NCBI GenBank assembly: GCA_030430245.1
Contig: JAUIFY010000006.1
Span: 1 to 55,367 of the forward strand
Origin: a bacterium
GTDB lineage: Bacteria > Desulfobacterota > Binatia > UBA12015
Direction of reading: 5' to 3'
Length of the DNA: 55,367 bases
Shown: in pieces, positions 24,951-36,740 of the stretch
Numbering within the stretch: position 1 is the stretch's first letter
Layout: every line of letters begins with the position of its first letter
The notes under the pieces: generated by a model
The model's database searches: none
Seen by the model: the letters and a program-made list of their open reading frames with translations, nothing else
What the model was told of the DNA's origin: nothing
Translations under genes and position numbers: made by a program

Positions 24951-26707
24951 CAGGGCGTGTCGGTCTCGCCGCGGGGCTCGATCGTGACGTTGAAGCGCGA
25001 CAGCAGGGTGCCCTGGGCGCGGTCCAGCTCGGCGCGCGAGATGTTGAACTCGATCAACGCCTGAATGTGAGCGACCTGTGCCGCCGCGAGGTCGTTCTGG
25101 AACTGGAGCAGGTCGGTGGTCGTGACCATGCCCACCTCGTAGCGCTTCGTCTGGTTGCGGAGGTTCTGCTCCGACAGCTCGCGCGCGACGCGGGTCGTCT
25201 CGATCCGCTCCTGGTCGGACAGCACGTCTGCAACGGCGCGCCCGACCTCGAGGCTCACGTCGGATACGGTCTGACGGTAGCGCGTGAACGACTGCTGCTC
25301 TTCGACGCGCGCCCGCGTCGCGCGAGCGCGCGCGCCGGCGTTGCCGATCGGGATCTCGATGCGGACGCCGGCCGAGTACGAGTAGAAGCGGCCGTCGACC
25401 AGGCGGTTCAGGGAGTCGCCGTAGTTGCCCTCGTAGAGGGGCGTCGTGTCTTCCGGCGGGGGGATGTCCCGGCCCGCGAGCCCGTTGACGCCCAGGCTGC
25501 CCACGAAATCGAAAGCGGGAAGAGTCTGGTTCTCCGCGAAGGCGGTGTTCAGCTCGCTCCCCTTGATGGTGAGCTTCGCGGCGCGGATCTCCGGGCGCCG
25601 GTCCATCGCGATCCGGAGCGCGTCCTCCACGGTCACTTCGATGCGATCGGCGCTGGGTCGATCGACGGGCTGGACCGCCTGCGGGAGAAACGGGTTCTCG
25701 CTGTCGAGGTAGACCTGTTGGCGGAGCTGCAATCGGGCCTGCGCCAGATCGTTGGTGGCGACGATGACGTCCTCTTTGCGCCGCGCCGCCTCGGCCTCGC
25801 TCTCCAGCACCGCGACCGGCGGCAGGACGCCCACGTCGACGCGGGTGCGATTGTCGCGGACGGTCTTCTCGGCCAGCTCGAGGGAGCCCTTCAGGACCTC
25901 GACGCGCTCCTCGAGACCGACCACCGCCCAGTAGTTGGTGATGACGGCACGAATGAAGTCGGCGACGGCCCCGCGATACGTCTCCAGTGCGGCATCCGTC
26001 GTCGTCTCGGCCAGGCGGATCCTGAGGCTCGTGAAGTAGAGGCCGAAGCCGCGCAGGAGAGGTTGGCTCAGGGACGCGACCGCCGTGGGCTGGTACTGCG
26101 GGTTCAACAAGAGGAAGGGGAGGCTCTCGTTGGCGCGCTGGTTCGTCCAGTTGAGGCCCAGGCTTCCGCCCGATCGGAACTGCTTCGCGATCGAGAAGTC
26201 CCACGTGCCGTTGTTGACCCGGTAGGTGGGAGTCTGGTCGAGCAGCCCGGCCTGCAAGGTGTTCGCCGTCGGCGCCACCAGGCGATCGATCCCGAGATCG
26301 GCCCCGAAAATCGGGTCGAACTGGGCCTGCGCCTCGAGGATGCCCGTTTCCTGCGCGAGCGGCGTCAGCGACGCGGCGATCACGGCCGGGTTGTTCTGGA
26401 CGGCGGTGAGAACGGCGTCGCGGAGGGTGACGTGGACGGGGGCGTCGCGGAGGCCGCTGATGAAGGGGTTCTGCGGCTGCGTCGTCGGCAGCGCGTACTG
26501 TGCGCTCAGCACCTGCCAGATCGATGGCTCTTCGACGAGCTCCTCGCGCAGCTCGAGCGTCGCGCCCGCTTCCGGCGACGATCCCGCCGCCGCATCCACC
26601 GCCTCCTCCGCGTGAGCGCTCGCAGCCGTCCCTACGAAGCAGGCGACGGCGGCGACCCATACCCATGCGCGGAGCCCGGAGTGTCCCAAACAGGTCTCCT
26701 GCACCAA
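24935..26707 (-). CDS. TolC-family outer-membrane channel protein
   Basis: 590 residues. A signal peptide (AWVWVAAVACFVGTAASAHA) leads to a TolC/OEP barrel-plus-helix protein with two halves: LRDAVLTAVQNNPAVIAASL and VEDALRIAMDRRPEIRAAKL are the paired repeat starts, and the coiled-coil stretches GSLELAEKTVRDNRTRVDVG and ARELSEQNLRNQTKRYEVGM complete the tunnel. The family forms trimeric exit ducts for type I secretion and efflux. No adaptor or pump is adjacent: the next upstream gene is divergent serA. It is longer than E. coli TolC (493) because of an N-terminal extension of about 60 residues. Confidence 0.9.
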   Translation of the reverse strand: MVQETCLGHSGLRAWVWVAAVACFVGTAASAHAEEAVDAAAGSSPEAGATLELREELVEEPSIWQVLSAQYALPTTQPQNPFISGLRDAPVHVTLRDAVLTAVQNNPAVIAASLTPLAQETGILEAQAQFDPIFGADLGIDRLVAPTANTLQAGLLDQTPTYRVNNGTWDFSIAKQFRSGGSLGLNWTNQRANESLPFLLLNPQYQPTAVASLSQPLLRGFGLYFTSLRIRLAETTTDAALETYRGAVADFIRAVITNYWAVVGLEERVEVLKGSLELAEKTVRDNRTRVDVGVLPPVAVLESEAEAARRKEDVIVATNDLAQARLQLRQQVYLDSENPFLPQAVQPVDRPSADRIEVTVEDALRIAMDRRPEIRAAKLTIKGSELNTAFAENQTLPAFDFVGSLGVNGLAGRDIPPPEDTTPLYEGNYGDSLNRLVDGRFYSYSAGVRIEIPIGNAGARARATRARVEEQQSFTRYRQTVSDVSLEVGRAVADVLSDQERIETTRVARELSEQNLRNQTKRYEVGMVTTTDLLQFQNDLAAAQVAHIQALIEFNISRAELDRAQGTLLSRFNVTIEPRGETDTPWWATF

Positions 26708-26992
26708 TCCATCCGGTATCGGCGGACCTCCGGGTTGTCAACGCAAGCACCGGGTTGCGCCCTCCGTACGGACGTAAAATGCCAGCTCGCGCCGGCGTCT
26801 TGATTGCCCCAGGGGCCTTCGCTAGCCACCTGGGTTGCCGTCCCGGAGCGTGCCTTCGGGGCCGCCCACCGAAGCGATGACGGACGCGCCTCCAAACGAG
26901 TACCCGCCCCGGCCCGGAACCCCCCGGGACGGCTCGGTACGGGCAGGCGCGCGCGTCGCTTGACGGGCACGGGCAGGAGGGAGTCGCAAGCG

Positions 26993-29906
<2,914 letters not shown>

Positions 29907-29915
29907 GACCGTCGA

Positions 29916-29944
29916 TTGACGCGCCGATCGGCTCCCGGTAGGCG
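29916..29944 (+). promoter_or_regulatory. Possible promoter for the ABC/MlaC/TolC cassette
   Basis: TTGACG (29916-29921), a 17-nt spacer and TAGGCG (29939-29944) precede the ATG at 29955 by 10 nt. No Shine-Dalgarno sequence is visible, so the mRNA could be nearly leaderless. Read-through from purA is the alternative. Confidence 0.3.
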
Positions 29945-29954
29945 ACTCGAGTAG

Positions 29955-30887
29955 ATGCCCGCGGCCCTCGTGACCAAGAACCTTCGGCGCTCATACGACG
30001 AGCGCGAGGCGGTTCGGGGGATCTCGCTCGAGGTGGCGGAGGGCGAGATCTTCGGCCTGCTGGGCCCGAACGGCGCCGGCAAGACCACGACGCTCTCCAT
30101 GATCTCCACGCGGATCTGGCCCACGTCGGGCGACGCGTGGGTCTTCGGAAAGCACGTGGTTCGCGACGTGCACGCGGCTCGTCGTCTCCTGAACGTCGCG
30201 CCGCAGGAAGAGGCCCTGTACCCCGACCTCACCGGGCAGGAGAATCTCGAGTTCTTCGCCCGCCTCTGGGGGGTGCCGAGCGCCGATCGGCCGGCGCGGG
30301 TGGAGGAGGCGCTCGAGGCGGTCGAGCTCTCGGGACGTCGCCACGATCCGGTGCGCGCCTACTCGGGCGGAATGCGCCGCCGCCTGAACCTGGGCTGCGC
30401 GCTCGTGAGCGCGCCCCGGTTGATCCTGCTCGACGAGCCCACGGTGGGCGTCGACCCGCAGTCGCGCGTCCACATCTTCCAGGCGGTTCGCAAGCTTCGC
30501 GAGCAGGGCGTCACCATCCTCTACACGACCCACTACCTGCAGGAAGCCGAAGACCTCTGCGACCGCATCGCGATCATGGACGAGGGGCAGGTGGTCGCGC
30601 TCGGAACGCTCTCGGAGCTTCTTGGGCTCTCGCAGGCGACCGAGGTCATCGAGCTCCGCTTCGCCGAGCCGCTCCAGGCGGAGGCCTCCCTGGCGGCGCT
30701 CGCAGGCGTCCAGCGGGTCGAGTCGAGCGGGTCGCTCGTGCGCCTCTTCGCGTCGCACGCCGAGCCGGTGCTGGCCGCAGTGTGCGGGGGCGGCGTGGTC
30801 GAGCAACCGATCGTGCAGATTCGTGTTACGCCGGTCTCGCTCGAGACCATCTTCATCGAATTGACGGGAAAGGAGCTGCGCGACTGA
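29955..30887 (+). CDS. ABC-2-type exporter ATPase subunit
   Basis: 310 residues. Walker A GPNGAGKTT is at 37-45, the signature YSGGM at 136-140, and Walker B LILLDEPTVGVDPQ near 157-170, followed by the H-loop TTHYLQEAE. This is the drug/lipid/polysaccharide export class of ABC ATPases (CcmA/NodI/DrrA type). A C-terminal extension of about 80 residues follows. It is the first gene of a four-gene cassette; its TGA overlaps the ATG of the MlaC-like gene (TGATG at 30885). It starts 48 nt after purA with a possible own promoter. Confidence 0.94.
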   Translation: MPAALVTKNLRRSYDEREAVRGISLEVAEGEIFGLLGPNGAGKTTTLSMISTRIWPTSGDAWVFGKHVVRDVHAARRLLNVAPQEEALYPDLTGQENLEFFARLWGVPSADRPARVEEALEAVELSGRRHDPVRAYSGGMRRRLNLGCALVSAPRLILLDEPTVGVDPQSRVHIFQAVRKLREQGVTILYTTHYLQEAEDLCDRIAIMDEGQVVALGTLSELLGLSQATEVIELRFAEPLQAEASLAALAGVQRVESSGSLVRLFASHAEPVLAAVCGGGVVEQPIVQIRVTPVSLETIFIELTGKELRD

Positions 30888-31495
30888 TGCGGGTATGGGC
30901 GGTGGTGCTGACGTTGGTCGCGCTCGTCGCAACGGCGCGCGACGTTCGCGCGTACGTGGCGGGCGGTCCGATGCAGACGACGCAGAAGATCCTCCGCGCG
31001 TCGAACGGGATCGTGACGGGGCCCGGAGATCGGGACGCGAAGCTCGAGAAGTTGAAGGATCTCCTGCGGGACTTCCTCGACACGGACGCGCTCGGCCGGC
31101 AGTCGATGGGCAAGCATCTCGAGGGCAAGACCGACGAGCAGCAGGCGCGGTTCTACCAGCTCTTCCGCGATCTGTTCGTGCGCACGTACGTGCAACGCCT
31201 CCTGTTGTTCGACGCCCCCGACTTCGCCTACGCCGAGGAGGAGATCGATGGCGACTCCGCACACATCAGCACCCAGATCGTCACGCCGCGCGACCGCTTC
31301 GAGGTGGACTACGACCTGCAGAAGACCGACCAAGGGTGGCAGGCGACCGACATCTTCATCGAAGACGTGAGTCTCTCGGCCAACTTCCAGGCGCAGTTCG
31401 GAAAGGCCCTCAAGAAGAGCTCCTTCGACGACCTGATGGATCGCCTGGAGCGCAAGCTCCACGGGAAGAAGAAGGCGACGTCGCCCGCGGACTGA
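30887..31495 (+). CDS. MlaC/Ttg2D-family periplasmic lipid-binding protein
   Basis: 202 residues with a signal peptide (VWAVVLTLVALVATARDVRA). The mature part matches MlaC: LLRDFLDTDALGRQSMGKHL, then EQQARFYQLFRDLFVRTYVQ, a beta-sheet region with TQIVTPRDRFEVDYDLQK, and the closing IFIEDVSLSANFQAQFGKAL followed by FDDLMDRLERKL. MlaC proteins carry phospholipids across the periplasm, normally with the MlaFEDB importer. Here it lies between an export ATPase and an ABC-2 permease: it overlaps the ATPase stop and ends 3 nt before the permease start, so it is an integral part of the cassette. HpnM-type hopanoid carriers are a related alternative. Confidence 0.88.
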   Translation: MRVWAVVLTLVALVATARDVRAYVAGGPMQTTQKILRASNGIVTGPGDRDAKLEKLKDLLRDFLDTDALGRQSMGKHLEGKTDEQQARFYQLFRDLFVRTYVQRLLLFDAPDFAYAEEEIDGDSAHISTQIVTPRDRFEVDYDLQKTDQGWQATDIFIEDVSLSANFQAQFGKALKKSSFDDLMDRLERKLHGKKKATSPAD

Positions 31496-31498
31496 GGC

Positions 31499-32596
31499 AT
31501 GGTCGCCGTCTTCCTGAAGGACCTGCGACTGATCCTGCGAGACCGTTCCGCGCTCGTCCTGGCGATGGTCGTCCCGATCATCGTGATCAGCTTGATCGCG
31601 GGTGCGCTGCTCGACAACGCGGACCGAACGCGGCTCCTCCTGCCGGTCGTCGACGAAGACGAGGGACCGGTCGCGACCGCGTTCACGAAGCTCCTGTCCG
31701 AGCACGCCGACGTCCGCACGATGGATCGGGCGGAGGCGGAGCGCCTGGTTCGCGATGAGAACGACGCGGCCGCCGCACTCGTCTTCCCGGAGGGGCTGAG
31801 TCGTGCGTACCTCCGAGGCGACACGGGCGGAATCGAGCTGCTGACCGACCCGGCCCAGGCGCACGCGTTGCAAGCGATGCGCGTGCTCCTGCTGCTGATG
31901 GATCAGGAGGCACAGGCGCTCGCCGATCCGCTCTCGGAGGATCTGATCGTCGTCGAGAAGACCAGCCTCACCGGGTCTCGCGAGGAGGTGGACTCGTTCG
32001 ACGAGAACGTGCCGGGCTTCGCCCTCCTTTTCGTGCTGATCGTGGTGGTCTTCGGAACGTCGATGGCGCTGCACGACGAACGTGACTGGGGAACCCTGCC
32101 ACGCCTCCTCGTGGCCCCGGCCGGCTTCACCTGGATGTTGCTCGGCAAGCTCGGAGCGCGCTTCCTCCTCGGCCTCGCCCAGATGCTCCTGCTCTTTCTT
32201 TGGGCACACTGGTTCTTCGGAGTCTCGCTCGGGCCATCGCCCGTCGCGCTCGTGGTCCTTTCGTCCGCGATGGTGTTCACGACGGTCGCCGTCGGCCTCC
32301 TGGTCGCGGGGTTCGCGAAGACCCGGGAGCAGACGCAGCCGCTGAGCCTCGCGGTCGTGATGCTGATCTCGCTTCTCGGCGGCCTCTGGTTTCCACCCGA
32401 GTTCGTCCCCGAGTGGATGCGCGAGCTCCAGCCGGCGGTCTATACGAGCTGGGCGATGCGCGGGATGAACGATCTTGTGCTACGAGACCGGGGGTTGGAG
32501 GCGATCCAGGGGGCGGTGACCGTGCTCTTCGGGTACGGGGTCGTGACGCTGGTGATCGGCATCCGGCTGTTTCGCGCGCGACACAGCGCGCGCTGA
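31499..32596 (+). CDS. ABC-2-type transporter permease
   Basis: 365 residues. One membrane helix (about 17-38, LVLAMVVPIIVISLIAGALL) is followed by a periplasmic region of roughly 135 residues, then five helices from FALLFVLIVVVFGTSMAL (about 175) to VTLVIGIRL. The motif HDERDWGTLPRLLVAPA before the third helix is the usual ABC-2 E-R/K-GTL coupling sequence, and GGLWFPPEFVPEWMRELQPA is a conserved late segment. With its ATPase it would form a homodimeric exporter of the YhgE/YbhFSR class. The TolC-family gene follows after 32 nt. No HlyD/YbhG-type adaptor is encoded. Confidence 0.92.
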   Translation: MVAVFLKDLRLILRDRSALVLAMVVPIIVISLIAGALLDNADRTRLLLPVVDEDEGPVATAFTKLLSEHADVRTMDRAEAERLVRDENDAAAALVFPEGLSRAYLRGDTGGIELLTDPAQAHALQAMRVLLLLMDQEAQALADPLSEDLIVVEKTSLTGSREEVDSFDENVPGFALLFVLIVVVFGTSMALHDERDWGTLPRLLVAPAGFTWMLLGKLGARFLLGLAQMLLLFLWAHWFFGVSLGPSPVALVVLSSAMVFTTVAVGLLVAGFAKTREQTQPLSLAVVMLISLLGGLWFPPEFVPEWMRELQPAVYTSWAMRGMNDLVLRDRGLEAIQGAVTVLFGYGVVTLVIGIRLFRARHSAR

Positions 32597-32628
32597 GGGG
32601 AACGGAAGGAAGAGGGACGCAGTCGGCG

Positions 32629-34140
32629 ATGGCACGGGCAGCGGCACGCGGGGCGACCGTCCTCGCCACGGCGATCCTGCTGTCGGGGCTCCTCACCGGA
32701 CCCGCTTCCGGGATCGACGACGAGGCCGTCCGCGGCGCCGGTCCGGCCGCGGGCGCGAAGCCGGCCGGGCGAGCGGTCGGGCCCACGATGGAGGTGCTCG
32801 ACCTCGACGGGTTCGTCTCCCGGGCGATCGAGGCGGCCCCCGAGCTCGACGTCGCCCGCTGGGCGGTCGCCAGCCAGGAGGCGGATCTCCAGCAGGCGAT
32901 GGCGTCGTCCTTCCTCCCGGAGTTCACCGCGACGAACATGTTCGGGTTCGCTCGTCGTGCGCGTGGGGACGTGCTGGAGTCGCCCGACACGGTCGACACG
33001 CGCGCGTTCGGGCCGTTCAACCGCGTCGAGATCGAGCTGGTCCAACCGCTGTACACCTGGGGCAAGATCACCTCGGGCATCGAGGCGGCGACGCACGCGG
33101 TCGGCGTCAAGATCGCCGAGCAGGACGGGCTCGAGGCGACGGTCGTCGAGCAGACGAAGACCCTCTACTACAACATCGTCCTCGCGCGCTCCGTCCGCGG
33201 GATCCTGGAAGAGGCTCGCGACGGGTTCGACGACGCGCTCGAGACCGCGCGCGAACGACGCGAGGACGGCGACGTCGACATCACGGAGCTCGACATCCTC
33301 TATCTCCGGGTCGGTCGGGCGGAGACGGCGAAAGAGATCCCGAAGCTCGTGGCCGGCGAGAAGGCGGCGCTCGAAGCGCTTCGCGTTCTCGCCGGCGGCG
33401 AGCCGCGCTCGGCCCTCGACGTGCGCGACCGTCTCCTCGACCCGGAGCCGGCGGTGCTCGAGCCCCTCGAGCACTACCTCGCCGAACTCTACGACCTGAG
33501 CCCCCGCTGGCGGCAGATCGAGCAGGGCGTCGAGGCGCAGCAGAGCGAGCTCTCGCGCACCGAGGCCGAGTATTTTCCGGATCTCCTGTTCACCGGGTAC
33601 TTCGGTTACTCGTACGCTCCCGATCGCGATCGGCAGCTGAACCCCTTCGCGTGGGACCAGTTCAACTTCTTGCGCGGCCCGGGCGGCTTCCTCACGGTAC
33701 GTTGGCCGCTCAACTTCCACATCACGGCGACCAAAGTGCAGAAGGCTCGTGCCGAGCTGGGGCACCTGCAGGCGCAGCGACGTCAGGCCCGGAGCGGCCT
33801 CGCCGTCGAGCTCGCGAGCTCGTACGAGCGGGTCGTCGAGAACAGAAAGGCCGTCACCGATCTCGACGACGGTCGTCGGGCGGGGCGCGCGATCCTCACG
33901 TTGGCCGTGACGAACTTCGATCTCGCGATCGGAGATGCGAGCGAGATCCTGAACGCGCTGGGCAACTACGCGCGCGTGTCCAGCAGCTACTACGAGGCGG
34001 TTCGCGACTACAACGTGTCCCTGGCGACCCTGGCTCGCGTGCTCGGCCAGGAGGAGATCGGGACGGGGGCGCTCAGGGCTCCTCCGGTGGCTCCGGACGA
34101 GGGCGCGGCTGGTCCCGTGTCGCCTCCGCCCACGCGTTGA
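32629..34140 (+). CDS. TolC-family outer-membrane protein of the ABC/MlaC cassette
   Basis: 503 residues with a signal peptide (AARGATVLATAILLSGLLTG). Two TolC repeat starts are seen (LDLDGFVSRAIEAAPELDVA and LAELYDLSPRWRQIEQGVEA), with the barrel/helix blocks VEIELVQPLYTWGKITSGIE and RWPLNFHITATKVQKARAEL and the ending DASEILNALGNYARVSSSYY. The YTWGK segment is typical of outer-membrane efflux proteins. The last 20 residues are Pro/Ala-rich and overlap an opposite small ORF. It is the last gene of the cassette and presumably its outer-membrane exit. Confidence 0.9.
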   Translation: MARAAARGATVLATAILLSGLLTGPASGIDDEAVRGAGPAAGAKPAGRAVGPTMEVLDLDGFVSRAIEAAPELDVARWAVASQEADLQQAMASSFLPEFTATNMFGFARRARGDVLESPDTVDTRAFGPFNRVEIELVQPLYTWGKITSGIEAATHAVGVKIAEQDGLEATVVEQTKTLYYNIVLARSVRGILEEARDGFDDALETARERREDGDVDITELDILYLRVGRAETAKEIPKLVAGEKAALEALRVLAGGEPRSALDVRDRLLDPEPAVLEPLEHYLAELYDLSPRWRQIEQGVEAQQSELSRTEAEYFPDLLFTGYFGYSYAPDRDRQLNPFAWDQFNFLRGPGGFLTVRWPLNFHITATKVQKARAELGHLQAQRRQARSGLAVELASSYERVVENRKAVTDLDDGRRAGRAILTLAVTNFDLAIGDASEILNALGNYARVSSSYYEAVRDYNVSLATLARVLGQEEIGTGALRAPPVAPDEGAAGPVSPPPTR

Positions 34141-34201
34141 GCTTCCACATGCCTGCGACGCCGATCGCGGCCGTCACCACCAGAAGGACGATCGGCCCCA
34201 T
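34073..34201 (-). CDS. 42-residue membrane protein coupled to fabI
   Basis: The fabI stop and this ATG share one base (TGATG in the minus-strand reading, base 34201), so coupled translation is likely. The protein has one hydrophobic helix (GPIVLLVVTAAIGVAGMWKL, residues 2-21) and a Pro/Arg/Glu tail ending PEPPEEP. No family is recognised. It overlaps the Pro-rich 3' end of the opposite TolC gene by 68 nt, which lowers confidence. Confidence 0.4.
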   Translation of the reverse strand: MGPIVLLVVTAAIGVAGMWKLNAWAEATRDQPRPRPEPPEEP

Positions 34202-34971
34202 CACACCCCCAGCACGCTCAGCCCGGCGTCCGCGTACAGCACCTGGCCGGTGATCCCGCGTCCGGCGGCGCCGCACAGGGCCGCCGCCAGCTGCCCGACG
34301 TCGTCGGTCGTCACGTTGCGTCGCAGGGGCGCACGTTCTTCGGCGACGTGGAGCATGTCGCGGATGTTGCGGATCCCGGCCGAGGAGAGCGTCTTGATCG
34401 GGCCCGCGCTGATCGCGTTCACCCGAACGCCATCGGGACCCACGTCGTTCGCCAGGTAGCGGACCGCCGACTCGAGGGCCGCCTTGGCGACGCCCATCAC
34501 GTTGTAGTTCGGGAAGACGCGCTCGCTCCCGGCGAACGAGAGCGTCAGCACGGAGCCCTGCTGGGCGGCGAGCAGCGGAAGTGCGGCGCGGGTGAGGGCG
34601 ACGAGCGAGTACGCGCTCACGTCGAGCGCCAGCCGGAACCCCTCGCGGCTCGTGTCGACGAAGCGACCCGTCAGGTCCTCGCGCTGCGCGAACGCGATCG
34701 CGTGGACGAGCACGTCCAGCTGACCCCACTGGTCGGCCACGTCGGCGAAGAGTCGTTCGATCTGCGCGTCGTCCGTCACGTCACACCCGCCCAGGACGTC
34801 GGCGCCGATCTTGGCCGCGAGCGGGCGCACGCGCCGCTCGAGGCTGTCCCCGACGTAGGTGAGGCCGACGTGAGCGCCCTCGGCCGACAGCGCCTGGGCG
34901 ATGCCCCACGCGATGCTGCGCTCGTTCGCGACGCCGAGGACGAGCGCTCGCTTGCCCGAGAGAGAGCCCAT
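34201..34971 (-). CDS. fabI: Enoyl-[acyl-carrier-protein] reductase (NADH)
   Basis: 256 residues from the ATG at 34971; a longer ORF start 13 codons earlier adds CISASLCHKRR, which is unlikely. The start GSLSGKRALVLGVANERSIA has the FabI nucleotide loop, VHAIAFAQRED is the typical HSIAFA block, and the catalytic Tyr-x6-Lys is in NYNVMGVAK. The end TGQVLYADAGLSVLG is also diagnostic. FabI does the last reduction of each fatty-acid elongation cycle and is the triclosan/isoniazid-type target. Divergent from the MFS gene. Confidence 0.96.
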   Translation of the reverse strand: MGSLSGKRALVLGVANERSIAWGIAQALSAEGAHVGLTYVGDSLERRVRPLAAKIGADVLGGCDVTDDAQIERLFADVADQWGQLDVLVHAIAFAQREDLTGRFVDTSREGFRLALDVSAYSLVALTRAALPLLAAQQGSVLTLSFAGSERVFPNYNVMGVAKAALESAVRYLANDVGPDGVRVNAISAGPIKTLSSAGIRNIRDMLHVAEERAPLRRNVTTDDVGQLAAALCGAAGRGITGQVLYADAGLSVLGV

Positions 34972-35053
34972 CCGGCGCTTATGGCACAGCGAGGCGGAGA
35001 TGCAATTCACTCCTCGCGTCGCACTCCGGCGCGATTGCAGCTAGCCTCGCCGC

Positions 35054-36352
35054 GTGGCCGAGGACTCTTCAGCGCAGCGTAGCTCTCATCGGCCATGGTG
35101 GCTTCCGCCCTTCTTGGGATCGGTGCCCGATCTCGCCCCGGGGCACTTCCGTCTGCTCGGGTTCGTTTCGTTCGCCCTGTTCTTCGAGAACTACGACTTC
35201 TCGCTCCTGACGGCGGCCTTGCCCTTCATCGCCGAGAGCCTCGAGCTCTCGGAGACCGACCTCGGCGGGTTCACCGGCCTGATCCGCCTCGGCGCGCTGC
35301 CGGCGTTCCTCGTCGTTCCATTCGCCGATCGCCTGGGACGACGTCGCGTGTTCCTGGCGTCGGTCGTCGCGCTGAGTCTCGGGACGTTCTTCACCGGGAT
35401 GTCGCAGAACGCGACGCATTTCGTGATCCTCCAGCTCTTCACCCGTACCTTCATGCTCACCGCCGCGACGATCGCCTTCGTGATGGTGTCCGAGGAGCTT
35501 CCCGCCGCCCATCGGGGCTGGGGGATCGGAATCCTCGGGGCGCTCTCCTCGTTGGGCCACGGGTTCAGCGCCATCATCTTCGCCGGGGTCGAGTACCTTC
35601 CGTACGGATGGCGCGCCCTCTACTTCCTCGGCGCCCTGCCGATCCTCCTCCTGCCGAGCTTTCGGCGCGGGGTGCCCGAGACGCGCCGGTTCGAGGCTCG
35701 GGAGACGGGCGTGTCCGCCGCGGCATCGGGCACGTTCTCGGGCTACGTCGAGCCCTTCCGGCTCCTGGTGCAGCGGTTCCCCGGTCGCGCGATCGGGATC
35801 GCCCTCCTGGGCATCCTGACGGCGGCGTCGATGGGTGCCTGCTACCAGTTCACGGCGCAGTTCCTTCTGGTCCATCGCGGATGGGAGCCGGGGCAGTACT
35901 CGCTGCTCGTTCTGACGGCGGGTGCCCTGGGGGTTCTCGGCAACATCCTCGCCGGCCGGCTCGGCGATCAGATCGGACGGCGTGTGGTCGGTTGCGTGTT
36001 CGTGGGTGTCTTCCCGTTCTGGGCGTGGGGGTTCTTCCAGACCGACGGGGCGTTCATCGTCGCGTCGTGGAGCCTGCTCGTGCTCTCACTGACCGCAAGC
36101 ACGACGATCCTGCGAGCGTTCGCGACGGAGCTCTTCCCGACCGCGTATCGGGGCACCTCGACCGGGCTCCAGACCGTCACGGAGACGCTCGGCGCCGCAG
36201 GCGGGCTCGCGCTCGCGACGGTCGGCATGCAGGCCGGACTCGCGCTCACGACGGTTCTTCCGCTCGTGAGCCTGCTGGCGCCGCTCGGCGTGATCGTGAT
36301 CCTCACCTTCCCCGAGACGCGAGGGCGTGAGCTCGAGTCGATCAGCGAGTGA
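35054..36352 (+). CDS. Major facilitator superfamily transporter
   Basis: 432 residues from a GTG at 35054, about 12 membrane segments. The loop 2-3 signature FADRLGRRRVFLAS and its second-half copy AGRLGDQIGRRVVG are present, and the end FPETRGRELESISE is the sugar-porter/AAHS-like C-terminal motif (PETRG). The opening LGFVSFALFFENYDFSLLTA resembles the first helix of sugar- and aromatic-acid-type porters. The substrate is unknown; sugars, sugar acids and aromatic acids are all possible. No Shine-Dalgarno sequence is obvious before the GTG. Confidence 0.9.
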   Translation: MAEDSSAQRSSHRPWWLPPFLGSVPDLAPGHFRLLGFVSFALFFENYDFSLLTAALPFIAESLELSETDLGGFTGLIRLGALPAFLVVPFADRLGRRRVFLASVVALSLGTFFTGMSQNATHFVILQLFTRTFMLTAATIAFVMVSEELPAAHRGWGIGILGALSSLGHGFSAIIFAGVEYLPYGWRALYFLGALPILLLPSFRRGVPETRRFEARETGVSAAASGTFSGYVEPFRLLVQRFPGRAIGIALLGILTAASMGACYQFTAQFLLVHRGWEPGQYSLLVLTAGALGVLGNILAGRLGDQIGRRVVGCVFVGVFPFWAWGFFQTDGAFIVASWSLLVLSLTASTTILRAFATELFPTAYRGTSTGLQTVTETLGAAGGLALATVGMQAGLALTTVLPLVSLLAPLGVIVILTFPETRGRELESISE

Positions 36353-36362
36353 CCGCGGGGCT

Positions 36363-36740
36363 CTAGCGCTGTTTGGCGTTCGGGTGCGGGATCTTGACGC
36401 GCTCGACCCGTCGCTTCGGGTTTCCGCCGACGCGGATCTGCTTCGGCTTCTCGTAGTAGTACTTCCCGCGCTTGCTGTACGCGCTGCCGCCCTTGGCCTG
36501 CTTCTCCGGATTGGGGATGAGCGCCCGACGGCGCGCGGGCTGGCGCGCGGTCGACGGTCCCTTGCGCGGGTCGCGCTGGATGCGTCCCCCCCGAGGGCGC
36601 TCGGCGCGGGTCCGAAGGCGCTTCGGATTGTAGATCCGACCGCCGCGGCGCCCCTGGGCGCTCGCGTCCTCGGGCAGACTGGTCACGACCAGAGCGCCCA
36701 GGAAGACGGCGAGGACGGCGACGACCGAGAGGCGCTTCAT
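36363..36740 (-). CDS. Small, strongly basic exported protein
   Basis: 125 residues with a signal peptide (VVAVLAVFLGALVVTSLPED, cleavage near 28). The mature part is packed with Arg, Lys, Gly and Pro and has a repeated motif: GGRIYNPKRLR and GGRIQRDPRKG, then ALIPNPEKQAKGGSAYSKRG and HPNAKQR at the end. No family is recognised. Its ATG overlaps the stop of the giant beta-helix gene (ATGA at 36737-36740), so the two are translationally coupled. The giant protein is rich in Asp, so charge-based binding between them, or to surface polysaccharide or DNA, is a testable idea. Confidence 0.7.
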   Translation of the reverse strand: MKRLSVVAVLAVFLGALVVTSLPEDASAQGRRGGRIYNPKRLRTRAERPRGGRIQRDPRKGPSTARQPARRRALIPNPEKQAKGGSAYSKRGKYYYEKPKQIRVGGNPKRRVERVKIPHPNAKQR

